NCBI RefSeq assembly: GCF_002224125.1 | Contig: NZ_NCSM01000019.1 | Span: 62,001-126,000, forward strand | Direction: 5' to 3' | Length of the DNA stretch: 64,000 bases | DNA from: Streptomyces sp. NBS 14/10 | GTDB taxonomy: Bacteria; Actinomycetota; Actinomycetes; Streptomycetales; Streptomycetaceae | Part shown: positions 42,883-51,688 of the stretch, in pieces | Layout of the letters: every line of letters starts with the position of its first letter | Position numbering within the stretch: the stretch's first letter is position 1 | The notes under the pieces: model-generated | What the model saw: only the letters and a program-made list of their open reading frames with translations | What the model was told of the DNA's origin: nothing | Databases searched by the model: none | Position numbers and translations under genes: made by a program

Positions 42883-43863
42883 GTGGCAGCGCTGCTACGC
42901 GAGCGCCCTGGGAAATCGACGGTGGGCCGCCCCTCCCGTCACCCGTCAGGCGCTTCAATCAAGCGAAAAGGTTTTCAAAGACGCCGCAGCCGGACGCTGT
43001 TCCTGCTGATGGTGCCCGGGCTCGCGTACTTTCTGGTGTTCCACTACGGCGCGCTGGTCGGCAACGTCATCGCCTTCAAGGAGTACGTGCCCTTCGATGG
43101 CATCTGGGGCAGCCCCTGGACCGGCCTCGGCAACTTCCAGCGGATGCTGGAAGACGGCGCTTTCTGGGACGCGGTGTTCAACACCCTCTGGATCGCGGTC
43201 CTCCAGCTGGTCTTCTACTTCCCCGTCCCGCTCGCCCTCGCGCTGCTGCTGCACAGCCTCACCTGGTCCACCGTGCGCCGCTTTGTGCAATCGGTGGTGT
43301 ATCTGCCGCACTTCATCTCATGGGTGATCGTCGTGGCCCTGTTCCAGCAGCTCCTGGGGGACACGGGCATGCTGAACGGCTATCTCGGCGACGCCGGTCT
43401 GCACACCGTGGACATCATCGGCAACCCGGACGCCTTCAAGCCGCTGGTGGTGGCGCAGGTGATCTGGAAGGACGCCGGCTGGGGCACCATCATCTTCCTG
43501 GCCGCGCTGTCCCAGGTCGACGAGCAGCAGTACGAGGCCGCCGCGATCGACGGCGCGGGGCCCTGGCGGCGCTTCTGGCATGTCACGCTGCCCGCGATCC
43601 GCCCGGTGATCGTGCTGCTGCTGATCATGCGGCTGGGCGACATCCTCTCCGTCGGCTTCGAGCAGATGCTGCTCCAGCGCGACGCGGTCGGCCCGCAGGC
43701 CGCCGAGATCATCGACACCTTCGTCTACTACCAGGGCATCGTCGGCGGCGACTACGGGTTCGCGGCGGCCGCGGGCCTGTTCAAGGGCCTGGTCGGCGCC
43801 CTGCTCGTCTACGCGGCCAACAAGGTCGCCCACCGGCTCGGGGAACAGGGGGTCTACAAGTGA
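42883..43863 (+). CDS. Sugar ABC transporter permease, LplB/YteP type
   Basis: 326 aa from GTG 42883, with GAGGAGG just before. Six transmembrane helices after a long basic N-terminus (about residues 1-38). The permease inner-membrane motif is E-A-A-A-I-D-G-A-G-P-W-R-R-F near residue 226 (E-A-A-x-x-D-G-A form). This matches LplB/YteP-type permeases for oligosaccharides such as those from rhamnogalacturonan or polysaccharides. It couples by a 4-bp overlap to the next permease. No ATPase gene is present; in Streptomyces the shared ATPase MsiK usually supplies it. Confidence 0.9.
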   Translation: MAALLRERPGKSTVGRPSRHPSGASIKRKGFQRRRSRTLFLLMVPGLAYFLVFHYGALVGNVIAFKEYVPFDGIWGSPWTGLGNFQRMLEDGAFWDAVFNTLWIAVLQLVFYFPVPLALALLLHSLTWSTVRRFVQSVVYLPHFISWVIVVALFQQLLGDTGMLNGYLGDAGLHTVDIIGNPDAFKPLVVAQVIWKDAGWGTIIFLAALSQVDEQQYEAAAIDGAGPWRRFWHVTLPAIRPVIVLLLIMRLGDILSVGFEQMLLQRDAVGPQAAEIIDTFVYYQGIVGGDYGFAAAAGLFKGLVGALLVYAANKVAHRLGEQGVYK

Positions 43864-44747
43864 GCGCCCATGTGCGGCCCGGCTGGATGGAGAAGCCCAA
43901 GCCCGTCACCCAGGCCGCCAAAGCCGTGGCCCTCGTCGCGGTCGTGCTGCTGGTCTGCGTGCCGTTCCTCGTGATCGTGTCGACCTCGCTGGCCTCCCAG
44001 CGCGAGGTGGTGGCCAACGGCGGCTGGGTGCTGTGGCCCGAGAACCCGACCCTCCAGGCCTACCGGGACATCCTCGACGGCGGCATCGTCACCCACGCCC
44101 TCGGCGTCAGCGCGGGCGTCACCCTCGTCGGCACCCTGCTCAGCCTCGTCTGCACGGTCACCCTCGCCTACGCCCTGTCCCGCCCCGGCGTGTTCGGCGG
44201 CAGGCCTGTACTCCTGCTCGTCCTGTTCACCTTCCTCTTCCCGCCCGGCATGATCCCGAACTTCCTGCTCGTCAAGGAGCTCGGACTGCTCGACTCCTAC
44301 GCCTCGCTGATCCTCCCGGTGCTGATCAGCGTGTTCAACCTCGTCGTCCTGCGCGGCTTCTTCCAGGCCATCCCCGAGGAGCTGTACGAGGCGGCCCGTC
44401 TGGACGGCGCCGGAGACCTGCGGGTCCTGTGGTCGGTCGTGCTGCCCCTGTCGAAGGCCGCGCTGGCCGTCGTCGGGCTGTTCTACGCCGTGGCCTACTG
44501 GAACTCCTGGTTCTACGCCTCGCTCTACCTCGAGAGCGACCACTGGCCGCTCCAACAGGTGCTGCGCACCTACGTCGTGACCGGGTCGGGGCTCACGGAC
44601 ACCACCACCGGCGAGGCCACGGTGAACGCGCCGCAGACGATCCAGATGGCAATCCTGGTCATCGCCACCGTGCCGATCCTGCTCGTCTACCCCTTCCTCC
44701 AGAAGTACTTCACCAAGGGCGTACTCACCGGCGCCATCAAAAGCTGA
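43860..44747 (+). CDS. Sugar ABC transporter permease, LplC/YtcP type
   Basis: 295 aa from GTG 43860, overlapping the first permease stop by GTGA. Six transmembrane helices; the MalG-type EAA motif is E-L-Y-E-A-A-R-L-D-G-A-G-D-L-R near residue 178. The C-terminal Y-F-T-K-G-V-L-T-G-A-I-K-S is characteristic of LplC/YtcP carbohydrate permeases. Together with the LplB-type partner and the following binding protein it makes an import system for a complex oligosaccharide. Confidence 0.9.
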   Translation: MSAHVRPGWMEKPKPVTQAAKAVALVAVVLLVCVPFLVIVSTSLASQREVVANGGWVLWPENPTLQAYRDILDGGIVTHALGVSAGVTLVGTLLSLVCTVTLAYALSRPGVFGGRPVLLLVLFTFLFPPGMIPNFLLVKELGLLDSYASLILPVLISVFNLVVLRGFFQAIPEELYEAARLDGAGDLRVLWSVVLPLSKAALAVVGLFYAVAYWNSWFYASLYLESDHWPLQQVLRTYVVTGSGLTDTTTGEATVNAPQTIQMAILVIATVPILLVYPFLQKYFTKGVLTGAIKS

Positions 44748-44803
44748 GAGCCGGCGAGAGCTAGAGAACCAGCAAGAGCCGCACCCAGAAAGGTCATTCG
44801 CCC

Positions 44804-46453
44804 ATGCCCAGCATGTCCCGACGCACTCTGCTGCGTTCCATGGCCACCGGTGGCGCCGCCGCCTGCGTCCCCGGTCTGCTGACCGCCTGCTCCACCGGTT
44901 CGGACGACGGCGACGTGAGCAACGCGGGCAAGAAGCTCGCCGCGTGGCCCGCCTACCAGCCGGCCCAAGGCGCCAAGCCGGACCTCGCCGCCACCGAGGC
45001 GGGGGTCCAGGCCGGCTACACCGCCTACCCCTCCGATCTGGCCACCTCGGTCGCGCGCACCCCGGGCGACGGCTCCACGGTCAAGGTCATGTCCATCACC
45101 TTCGGCACACCGCCCAAGGGACGCGGGCAGAACCAGTACTGGCGGGCCGTCGAAAAGGCCCTCGGGGTCAAGATCGAGTACACCATCATCTCGCAGGCCG
45201 ACTACCAGAAGAAGATGGCCACGGTGATGGCCGGCGACCCCGATTCGCTGCCGGACATCATCAATGTCTTCTCCGGTTTCGTCCTGCCCCGCGAGGCGCA
45301 GTTCGTACAGCGAAGGGCCGAGGACCTGACGCCCTTCCTGTCGGGCGAGGCCATCAAGAAATACCCCAATCTGGCGGGTATCCCCACCCACGCGTGGCGC
45401 GACATGGGCCGCATCGGGGGCCGCCTCTACGGCATCCCCCTCGAACGCCCGCTGCCCGGCTCGACGCTGTGGCTCAACCAGGGCATGTTCACCGACGCCG
45501 GGATGAAACAGGGCTGGACTTCCCAGGACTTCGCCGACGTCGCCAAGAAGGCCACCCACGGCAAGACGTACGCGCTGGGCGCCGCCACCGGCTCGCTGTT
45601 CGGCAACGGGGTGCACTCCGCCGCCCACAACGCCCCGCAGGGCTGGGCCGTGGACAAGAAGGGCACCTTCCACCCGAACTACACCGACGAGCGCTACAAG
45701 GCGGCGATCGCCTTCCAGGCGCAGCTGCGCAAGAACGGCTCCTACCACCCCGACGCCACCTCGCTGTCGCAGGTGGACCTGTCCACGCTGTTCCTCAACG
45801 GCACGGTGGGCTCCCAGCAGAACGGCTTCGGCGCCTACCAGACCCTCTACCCCGACTCCAAGGGCCTGCTCACCCCCGCCCCCGCCACCCCCTACAGCGT
45901 GGACGGCAGCCCCGGCGGGATCGTCGCCGCCCGCCGCTCCTTCGGCTACACCATCGTGAAGAAGGCCAAGAAGGAACGCGTCGAACTGCTGCTGCGCCTG
46001 CTCGACTATCTGGCCGCCCCCTTCGGCACCAAGGAGTGGGAGCTGATCCACTACGGCGTGGAGGGCGCGCACTTCACCCGCGACAAGGACGGCGCGCCCA
46101 AGACCACCAAGCTCGGTCAGGTGGAGAACGTCAGCAACCTCCCCTTCAGGTATCTGGCCGAGGGACCGCAGGTGCTCTTCGTGCCGGGCAGGCCGGAGGC
46201 CGTACGCGCCCTGCACGCCTGGCAGCAGAAGGTGGTCCCGGTCGCCATCCGCAACGCGTCGTACGGGCTCCAGTCCCGCACCGAAACCGCCCAGGGCGCC
46301 ACGCTCAGGGCGCTGATGGACGACACCATCACGGGGGTCATCGCCGGACGGGTCCCGATGTCCGAATACGACGAGGCCGTCAAGCGGTGGCGCTCCCGCG
46401 GTGGCGACAGGCTCGCCGAGGAGTACGCCAAGGAACACACCGCCAACAGCTGA
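44804..46453 (+). CDS. Extracellular solute-binding lipoprotein (LplA/YtcQ-like)
   Basis: 549 aa. The N-terminus combines a twin-arginine-like S-R-R-T-L-L start with a lipobox ending at C29 (L-L-T-A-C), so it is a membrane-anchored lipoprotein, possibly Tat-exported. The mature part is larger than a typical sugar-binding protein (520 residues) and matches the LipO/YtcQ class: Q-A-D-Y-Q-K-K-M-A-T-V near 140 and W-L-N-Q-G-M-F-T-D-A-G near 222. The ligand should be an oligosaccharide. The gene is in one operon with the two permeases, and starts 56 bp after them. Confidence 0.9.
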   Translation: MPSMSRRTLLRSMATGGAAACVPGLLTACSTGSDDGDVSNAGKKLAAWPAYQPAQGAKPDLAATEAGVQAGYTAYPSDLATSVARTPGDGSTVKVMSITFGTPPKGRGQNQYWRAVEKALGVKIEYTIISQADYQKKMATVMAGDPDSLPDIINVFSGFVLPREAQFVQRRAEDLTPFLSGEAIKKYPNLAGIPTHAWRDMGRIGGRLYGIPLERPLPGSTLWLNQGMFTDAGMKQGWTSQDFADVAKKATHGKTYALGAATGSLFGNGVHSAAHNAPQGWAVDKKGTFHPNYTDERYKAAIAFQAQLRKNGSYHPDATSLSQVDLSTLFLNGTVGSQQNGFGAYQTLYPDSKGLLTPAPATPYSVDGSPGGIVAARRSFGYTIVKKAKKERVELLLRLLDYLAAPFGTKEWELIHYGVEGAHFTRDKDGAPKTTKLGQVENVSNLPFRYLAEGPQVLFVPGRPEAVRALHAWQQKVVPVAIRNASYGLQSRTETAQGATLRALMDDTITGVIAGRVPMSEYDEAVKRWRSRGGDRLAEEYAKEHTANS

Positions 46454-46491
46454 GCGGGCACCGACGACCAGGTGGCCACGAGAGGCACGAC

Positions 46492-46536
46492 GGGCACGAG
46501 GGGCACGAGGGGCACGAGGGGCACGAGGGGCACGAG
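46492..46536 (+). repeat. Five perfect copies of a 9-bp tandem repeat upstream of the LacI gene
   Basis: GGGCACGAG is repeated without interruption at 46492-46536, preceded by two degenerate copies (46474-46491). The frame of the LacI gene reads Gly-His-Glu repeatedly, but I find no start codon in it upstream, so the repeats are most likely leader sequence. They lie 16 bp before the LacI start. Confidence 0.85.
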
Positions 46537-46551
46537 GAGATGGGAGACGGC

Positions 46552-47613
46552 ATGGCGGCGACGGGGCGGGGGCGGATCACGATCCTCGATGTGGCGGCGC
46601 GGGCGGGCGTGTCCGCGGCCACCGTCTCCCGTGTGCTCAGCGGAAAGTACCCGGTGCCGCCGGCCACCCGTACCCGAGTGCTCCGTGCCGCGCGCGCCCT
46701 GGACTACGTCGCCAACCCCCATGCCCGCGCCCTGGTCGGCGGCGGCCGCAAGATGGTCGCCGTCGTCGTGCGCCAGGTCACCAACCCGTTCTACGCGCAG
46801 GTCGCCGAGGGCGTCGAGGCGGAGGCGACGGCCCACGGCCTGCTGTGCCTGGTCGGCAGCACCGGCGGCGATCCGCAGCGGGAGATGGAGTTCGTCCAGC
46901 TGATGCGGGAGGAGGGCGCCAGCGTGGTCATCCTGGCGGGCGGCGTCGTCGAGGACGACGCCTACCGGGAACGGGTGGCCCACTACGCCCACGCCCTGGA
47001 CGCCGCCGGCTCCCGGCTGGTGCTGTGCGGCCGTCCCTCGCCCGACCCCGGCCTGCCGGCGCTGGTCGTCGTCTTCGACAACGAGGCCGGCGCCAAGGCC
47101 ATCACCAGCCATCTGATCTCGACCGGACACCGGCGGATCGTGTTCCTGGGCGGACTGCCCGGCAACACGGCCCTGGACGCCCGCGTCCTGGGCTACCGGG
47201 CCGCGCTCGCCGCACACGGCCTGCCGGCCGAGTCCGCGCATATCGTCGACTGCGGCCTGGGCCGCGCCGCCGGACACCGCGCCATGGCCGAACTCCTCAA
47301 AGCCACAAGGGAGTTCACTGCGGTCTTCGCCGGGGACGACATGGTCGCCGCGGGCGCCCTGCGCGCCATCTCCGACGCGGACCTGCGCGTCCCCGACGAC
47401 ATCTCCCTCGTCGGCTACAACGACATCCCCCTCGCCCAGGACTTCAACCCCCCGCTCACCACCGTCCACACCCCCGCCGAGGAACTGGGGCGGGCCGCCG
47501 TACGCCTGGCCCTGCGCGACCCCGGAGAGACCGCGGAGACCCGGCATGTGCTCGGCACCCACATCGTCGTACGCGACAGCGTGAGCCCGCCCCCGTCCGC
47601 ACGCGCACAGTGA
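46552..47613 (+). CDS. LacI-family transcriptional regulator
   Basis: 353 aa from ATG 46552, with GGGAG five bases upstream; an in-frame ATG at 46540 sits too close to its Shine-Dalgarno. LacI helix-turn-helix is near residues 9-30 (I-L-D-V-A-A-R-A-G-V-S, A-T-V-S-R-V-L-S-G). The PBP-like effector domain follows (N-P-F-Y-A-Q-V-A-E-G, G-H-R-R-I-V-F-L-G-G). It is placed directly downstream of the sugar operon, and the operator at 42832-42845 fits its likely binding site. It should repress uptake genes until an oligosaccharide or sugar binds. Confidence 0.9.
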   Translation: MAATGRGRITILDVAARAGVSAATVSRVLSGKYPVPPATRTRVLRAARALDYVANPHARALVGGGRKMVAVVVRQVTNPFYAQVAEGVEAEATAHGLLCLVGSTGGDPQREMEFVQLMREEGASVVILAGGVVEDDAYRERVAHYAHALDAAGSRLVLCGRPSPDPGLPALVVVFDNEAGAKAITSHLISTGHRRIVFLGGLPGNTALDARVLGYRAALAAHGLPAESAHIVDCGLGRAAGHRAMAELLKATREFTAVFAGDDMVAAGALRAISDADLRVPDDISLVGYNDIPLAQDFNPPLTTVHTPAEELGRAAVRLALRDPGETAETRHVLGTHIVVRDSVSPPPSARAQ

Positions 47614-47636
47614 CATTACGGAGGACCCGACCCGGC

Positions 47637-49628
47637 ATGACCGCGCCGCATCGCATCGTCGACACCGACCACCTGCCGCCCCCCGACCCCCGACGGTCGC
47701 CGTACACGGGCTACACCCGGGCCCACTGGGAGGCCACCGCCGACCACCTGCTGACCGCGCTCGTCCCGTACGCCTCACCCGGCCTGGCCCAGTACCGGCT
47801 CCCGGGCCCCGCCAGCTACGCCGGCGCCTGGTCGGACGGGCTCGAGGGCTACGCCCGCTCCTTCCTGCTCGCCGCCTTCCGCATCGCCGGGGCCGGTGGA
47901 GCCGACACTCCCGGGAGCACCGTGGTCCAGGCGCTCATCGAGCGCTACGCCACCGGCCTCGCCACCGGCACCGACCCCCGCCACCCCGAGCGGTGGCCGC
48001 CCATCACCGACCGCGGCCAGCCCATGGTGGAGGCCGCGTCCATCGCGATCGCCCTGCACGAGACGCGCCCGTGGCTGTGGGACCGACTGCCCGGCCCCGT
48101 ACGCCGGCGGACCGCCGCATGGCTCGGCGGTTTCGTGGGGGCCACCGCCAACGACTCCAACTGGCGTCTCTTCCAGGTCATCACCGAAGAGTTCCTCGCC
48201 TCCATCGACGCGCCCCACAGCCGCTCCGAGATCGACGCGGGCCTGGCCCGCCTGGACGACTGGTACCGGGGCGGTGGCTGGTACACGGACGGCGACGGGC
48301 GGAAATTCGACTACTACAACGCCTGGGCGCTGCATCTGTACCCCGTCCTGTGGGCGCGCATCGCCGGGCCCCGCGCCGACGCCTCCCTGGTCGCCGAACA
48401 CCGGGCCCGGCTGCGCACCTTCCTGGACACCCACCAGTACTTCTTCGGCGCCGACGGCGCACCCGTCCACCAGGGCCGCTCCCTCACCTACCGCTATGCC
48501 ACCACCGCGCCCCTGTGGGCGGGCGCCCTCACCGGCGCCACCCCGCTGCCACCCGGCCGCAGCCGCCGACTGGCCTCCGGCGCCCTGAAACACTTCGCCG
48601 ACCACGGCGCACCCGATGCGGGCGGCCTGCTGAGCCTGGGCTGGTACCGCCCCTTCCGCCCGGTCACCCAGCCCTACTCCGGCCCCGCCTCCCCCTACTG
48701 GGCGAGCAAGGCATTCCTCGGTCTGTTGCTCCCCGCCGACCACCCCGTGTGGACGGCCACCGAGGAACCCGGCCCCGTGGAGACCGCCGACCGCCACCTG
48801 GCCCTGCCCGCCCCGGGCTGGCTGCTGCACTCCACCGCGGCCGACGGGATCGTACGCCTGGTCAACCACGGCAGCGACCGGCTGCCACCCCCGCCCGCCG
48901 CCCCGCAGGACAGCCCGCACTACACCCGGCTCGGCTACTCCACCGCCACCGCGCCGGAGACCCCGCCCGACGACGAACCACCCGGCCCCGACAACCACAT
49001 CGCGCTGCTGACCCCCTCGGGCCCGTCCCGCCGCGGCCGTATCCACCCGCTGTACGCCGAAGGCCGGCGCGCCGCCTCATGGCACACCCCGCTCGTCCCG
49101 GAGGGCGAGGAACACGCGGACCGCGCCTCGCGTATCGCCACGGCCGGCCTCGTGCACGGCCCCTGGGAGGTGCGGGTGCACCATGTCCAGGCCCCGCCCG
49201 GCACCTCCGTACGCGAAGGCGGCTGGGCCGTGGCCTGCGACACCGCCCCACCCACCGCGGACACCGGCCCCGGCTGGGCACTGGCCCGCCGCCACGACGG
49301 CCTGACCACCGCGCTCGTGGGCCTGTTCGGCTGGGACGGCGAGGACGGGCCGCCGCGCGGAACGGTGGCGCGGGCGCGGGACCACAACGCCTACGGCCGC
49401 CACTCGGCGACCCCCCTGCTCACCCTGGACCGGCACCCGGGCGGCACCCGGTTGCTGGTGACGCTGGTCCTCCTCACGGCCGACCACGACGTGTGCCGTG
49501 ACATCGATGCCGTACGCTCGGGCGCCCGCGCCGGGGTGACACCGGACGGCTCCGTGGAGATCCGCTTCCCGGACGGGGTGGTCGAACACGTACGAGCGGG
49601 CGCCCTCACGACATCCGAGGACCGTTAG
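47637..49628 (+). CDS. DUF2264 domain protein
   Basis: 663 aa from ATG 47637 with GGAGG a dozen bases upstream. No signal peptide. The N-terminal half is an all-alpha fold ((alpha/alpha) barrel-like), with L-E-G-Y-A-R-S-F near residue 61, N-D-S-N-W-R-L-F near 173 and D-Y-Y-N-A-W-A-L-H near 224, the conserved DUF2264 motifs. The C-terminal third is beta-rich. DUF2264 proteins occur in plant and host glycan utilisation clusters, with no confirmed activity that I recall. Being cytoplasmic, it probably acts on an imported oligosaccharide. It follows the LacI gene by 23 bp and ends within 4 bp of the mannanase stop on the other strand. Confidence 0.85.
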   Translation: MTAPHRIVDTDHLPPPDPRRSPYTGYTRAHWEATADHLLTALVPYASPGLAQYRLPGPASYAGAWSDGLEGYARSFLLAAFRIAGAGGADTPGSTVVQALIERYATGLATGTDPRHPERWPPITDRGQPMVEAASIAIALHETRPWLWDRLPGPVRRRTAAWLGGFVGATANDSNWRLFQVITEEFLASIDAPHSRSEIDAGLARLDDWYRGGGWYTDGDGRKFDYYNAWALHLYPVLWARIAGPRADASLVAEHRARLRTFLDTHQYFFGADGAPVHQGRSLTYRYATTAPLWAGALTGATPLPPGRSRRLASGALKHFADHGAPDAGGLLSLGWYRPFRPVTQPYSGPASPYWASKAFLGLLLPADHPVWTATEEPGPVETADRHLALPAPGWLLHSTAADGIVRLVNHGSDRLPPPPAAPQDSPHYTRLGYSTATAPETPPDDEPPGPDNHIALLTPSGPSRRGRIHPLYAEGRRAASWHTPLVPEGEEHADRASRIATAGLVHGPWEVRVHHVQAPPGTSVREGGWAVACDTAPPTADTGPGWALARRHDGLTTALVGLFGWDGEDGPPRGTVARARDHNAYGRHSATPLLTLDRHPGGTRLLVTLVLLTADHDVCRDIDAVRSGARAGVTPDGSVEIRFPDGVVEHVRAGALTTSEDR

Positions 49629-51274
49629 CCGGTGGCGCAGGAGCTGCCGCTGAGGGTGAAGGCGGTCGGCGCGGAATTGGTGCTGCCCCTGTTGGCGGTG
49701 AAGCCGACGGTGACCGAGCCGCCGACAGGGATGGTGGAGGTGTAGGCGGCGGGCGTGACGGTCACCGCGGCACCGGACTGCTGCGGCGTGCCGCCCCACA
49801 TGTTGCTGATGGTCTGGCCGTTGGCGAAGGAGAACCCAAGAGTCCAGCCGCTGATGGCGGCGGAGCCGGTGTTACGGATGGCGATCTCGCCCTGGAAGCC
49901 GCTGCCCCAGTCGCCCACGACGCGGTAGCCGACCGCGCAGCCCGCCCCGGAGCCGCCGCCCGCCTCGGTGGTGACGCCGACCGTGGCCGAGCGGGCCGAG
50001 CGGTTGCCGGCCGCGTCCCGGGCGTAGACGGCGAAGGTGTAGGAGGTGGCGGCGGTCAGGCCGGTGATGCTCGCGCTGGTGCCGGTCGAGGTGGCGACCC
50101 TTGTCTCGGTGCCGCCGCTGACGCGGACGATGTCATAGCCGGCGACACCGACGTTGTCGGTGGCGGCGGGCCAGGTGAGCGTGGCGGAGGTGGCCGTCAC
50201 GGCCGAGGCGGTCGGGGTGCCGGGGGCGGTCGGGGCCTGGGTGTCGCCGCCGGAGCCACCGCTGTAGACGGTGGCCTCGCGAGAGGTCTCGGCGATGCCG
50301 TTGGGGCCGTTGAAGACGCGCTTGCCCCAGTCGGTGAGCTTGGTGGGGTCGAAGTTGGTGGTCATGTCCAGGATCGGATCGGTGTTTCCGCTCCAGGACC
50401 AGGCCAGATACCCGAGCTTGAGCTGCTGGGCGGCGGCCATCATGGTGTTCTCGTCGGGGTCGCCGTACTGGTCGGGGGGTCCGCCGAACTCGCCGATGAG
50501 GATGGGCAGACGGGCGCTGACGAAGGCGTTGAGATAGTCGGTGATCTCCTGCGCCGTGTCGTAGACGCTGTACATGTGGATCGAGAAGATCAGGTTGCCG
50601 GTGGTGTCGGCCTGGTAGACGCTCTGCGCGTTGTCGCGCATGACGTTCTGCCAGTCCTGGCCCCAGTTGGGGGCGTCGACCATGATCGTGTGCTGGAATC
50701 CGGCGCCGCGCAGCTTCTGGATGGCGGCGGTGGTGGGTGCGGTCCAGCCGGCGGGGTTGGTGTTGCCCCAGGGCTCATTGCCGATGTTGATGACGATGTA
50801 GTTCTCTTCGCCCGTGAGCACGCTCTTGATGCCGATCCAGTAGTCCGCCGCCTGGTCGAGCGAGGCGGCCGCGGACTCCTCGCCGTAGCCGGTGGTGTCG
50901 TGCACCTCCAGTACGCAGATCAGCCGGTTGGCCTTGCACTGGGCGACGATGGCGGCGACGTCCTCGGGGCTGTTCTTGGTCCAGCGGTGGCCGTTGGAGA
51001 GCACGACGCGGACGGTGTTGGCGCCCAGCGCCTTGATATCGGCCAGCGACTGGGTCTGGCTCGGGTACCAGGTGTGGGCGTGGTTGACGCCGCGCATGAT
51101 GAAATCGTTGCCGTTGCCCTCCAGCAGCCGCCCGCCGCCGATGTGGAGGCCCGTGGCCGCCGCGGCGCGCGACTCGGCGGGGGCTGCGGCCTGGGCAGTC
51201 GGGCCGAGGCCCAGGATCCCGAGGAGCACGGCCAGTACGGCCAGCAGGACGGCCGGCGGTCTCGTTCGTCTCAT
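49625..51274 (-). CDS. manA: Secreted GH5 beta-mannanase (GH5_8 type) with FN3 and CBM2
   Basis: 549 aa from ATG 51274, with GGAG five bases upstream. Signal peptide at residues 1-31 (RRTRPPAVLLAVLAVLLG). The GH5 catalytic domain (about 40-345) carries the general acid E167 (N-I-G-N-E-P-W) and nucleophile E262 (L-I-G-E-F-G-G). From memory, V-N-H-A-H-T-W-Y-P and V-L-E-V-H-D-T-T-G-Y-G match Streptomyces ManA, a GH5_8 endo-beta-1,4-mannanase. A fibronectin type III domain (about 350-432) and a CBM2 (about 445-549, paired Cys near both ends, Trp residues on the flat face) follow. It would degrade mannan in lignocellulose. A perfect CebR operator lies 48 bp upstream. Confidence 0.9.
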   Translation of the reverse strand: MRRTRPPAVLLAVLAVLLGILGLGPTAQAAAPAESRAAAATGLHIGGGRLLEGNGNDFIMRGVNHAHTWYPSQTQSLADIKALGANTVRVVLSNGHRWTKNSPEDVAAIVAQCKANRLICVLEVHDTTGYGEESAAASLDQAADYWIGIKSVLTGEENYIVINIGNEPWGNTNPAGWTAPTTAAIQKLRGAGFQHTIMVDAPNWGQDWQNVMRDNAQSVYQADTTGNLIFSIHMYSVYDTAQEITDYLNAFVSARLPILIGEFGGPPDQYGDPDENTMMAAAQQLKLGYLAWSWSGNTDPILDMTTNFDPTKLTDWGKRVFNGPNGIAETSREATVYSGGSGGDTQAPTAPGTPTASAVTATSATLTWPAATDNVGVAGYDIVRVSGGTETRVATSTGTSASITGLTAATSYTFAVYARDAAGNRSARSATVGVTTEAGGGSGAGCAVGYRVVGDWGSGFQGEIAIRNTGSAAISGWTLGFSFANGQTISNMWGGTPQQSGAAVTVTPAAYTSTIPVGGSVTVGFTANRGSTNSAPTAFTLSGSSCATG

Positions 51275-51321
51275 CGCGACTCCAAGGAGTGAGCACATGA
51301 CGGCTGACGTGGGCGAGGAGC

Positions 51322-51335
51322 TGGGAGCGCTCCCA
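51322..51335. promoter_or_regulatory. CebR operator (perfect palindrome)
   Basis: TGGGAGCGCTCCCA, exactly the Streptomyces CebR consensus, lies 48 bp upstream of the mannanase start on its promoter side. CebR is the LacI-type repressor released by cellobiose or cellotriose, and it controls cellulase regulons. The mannanase is therefore expected to be induced with cellulose breakdown. Confidence 0.9.
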
Positions 51336-51688
51336 TCAATGCATCGCGCCCGAGACACGTCAAGGTCTCCGACGGGAGCCGGGCCGTCGGAGCGGACCAT
51401 CCTCCGCACCACAACAGGACATTGGACTCCATTGAGAATGCAAGGGATTGTTCGCTTTTAATCGCCATATACGACACCTCTTTGGTGTTTACTTGGCGAG
51501 AAGGACTGGTTCTACGCCGCCTTGACCAGCGCGCGGATGACCGGTCACAGGCGTGCCCGCAACGGGCACAGGCCAACGGGGGGGGAGCAACCGGATATGA
51601 CCACGCCCACACCCGTCCTCACGGCGCTCGCGATCTGGAGGGCAGGCCGAGTACGACGACACCCGGGCCTACTACAGTGGGCAACTAG
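51336..51688. other. Intergenic space with AT-rich stretch, no gene seen
   Basis: Roughly 350 bp upstream of the mannanase and before the TPR remnant. About 51420-51500 is markedly AT-richer than its neighbours (GCTTTTAATCGCCATATACG), which may be the mannanase promoter or the edge of an acquired segment. No ORF with a ribosome binding site was found. A homopolymer GGGGGGG at ~51580 precedes a weak frame that ends before the TPR region. Confidence 0.4.

Noticed and set aside
46441..46540. The GGGCACGAG repeats as a CRISPR-like or satellite array
   Set aside because: The units are contiguous with no spacers, and only 9 bp long; they are a simple tandem repeat.
47775..49046. Minus-strand frame of 423 aa antisense to DUF2264
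   Set aside because: Composition is Gly/Val-rich shadow sequence, no ribosome binding site and no family resemblance.
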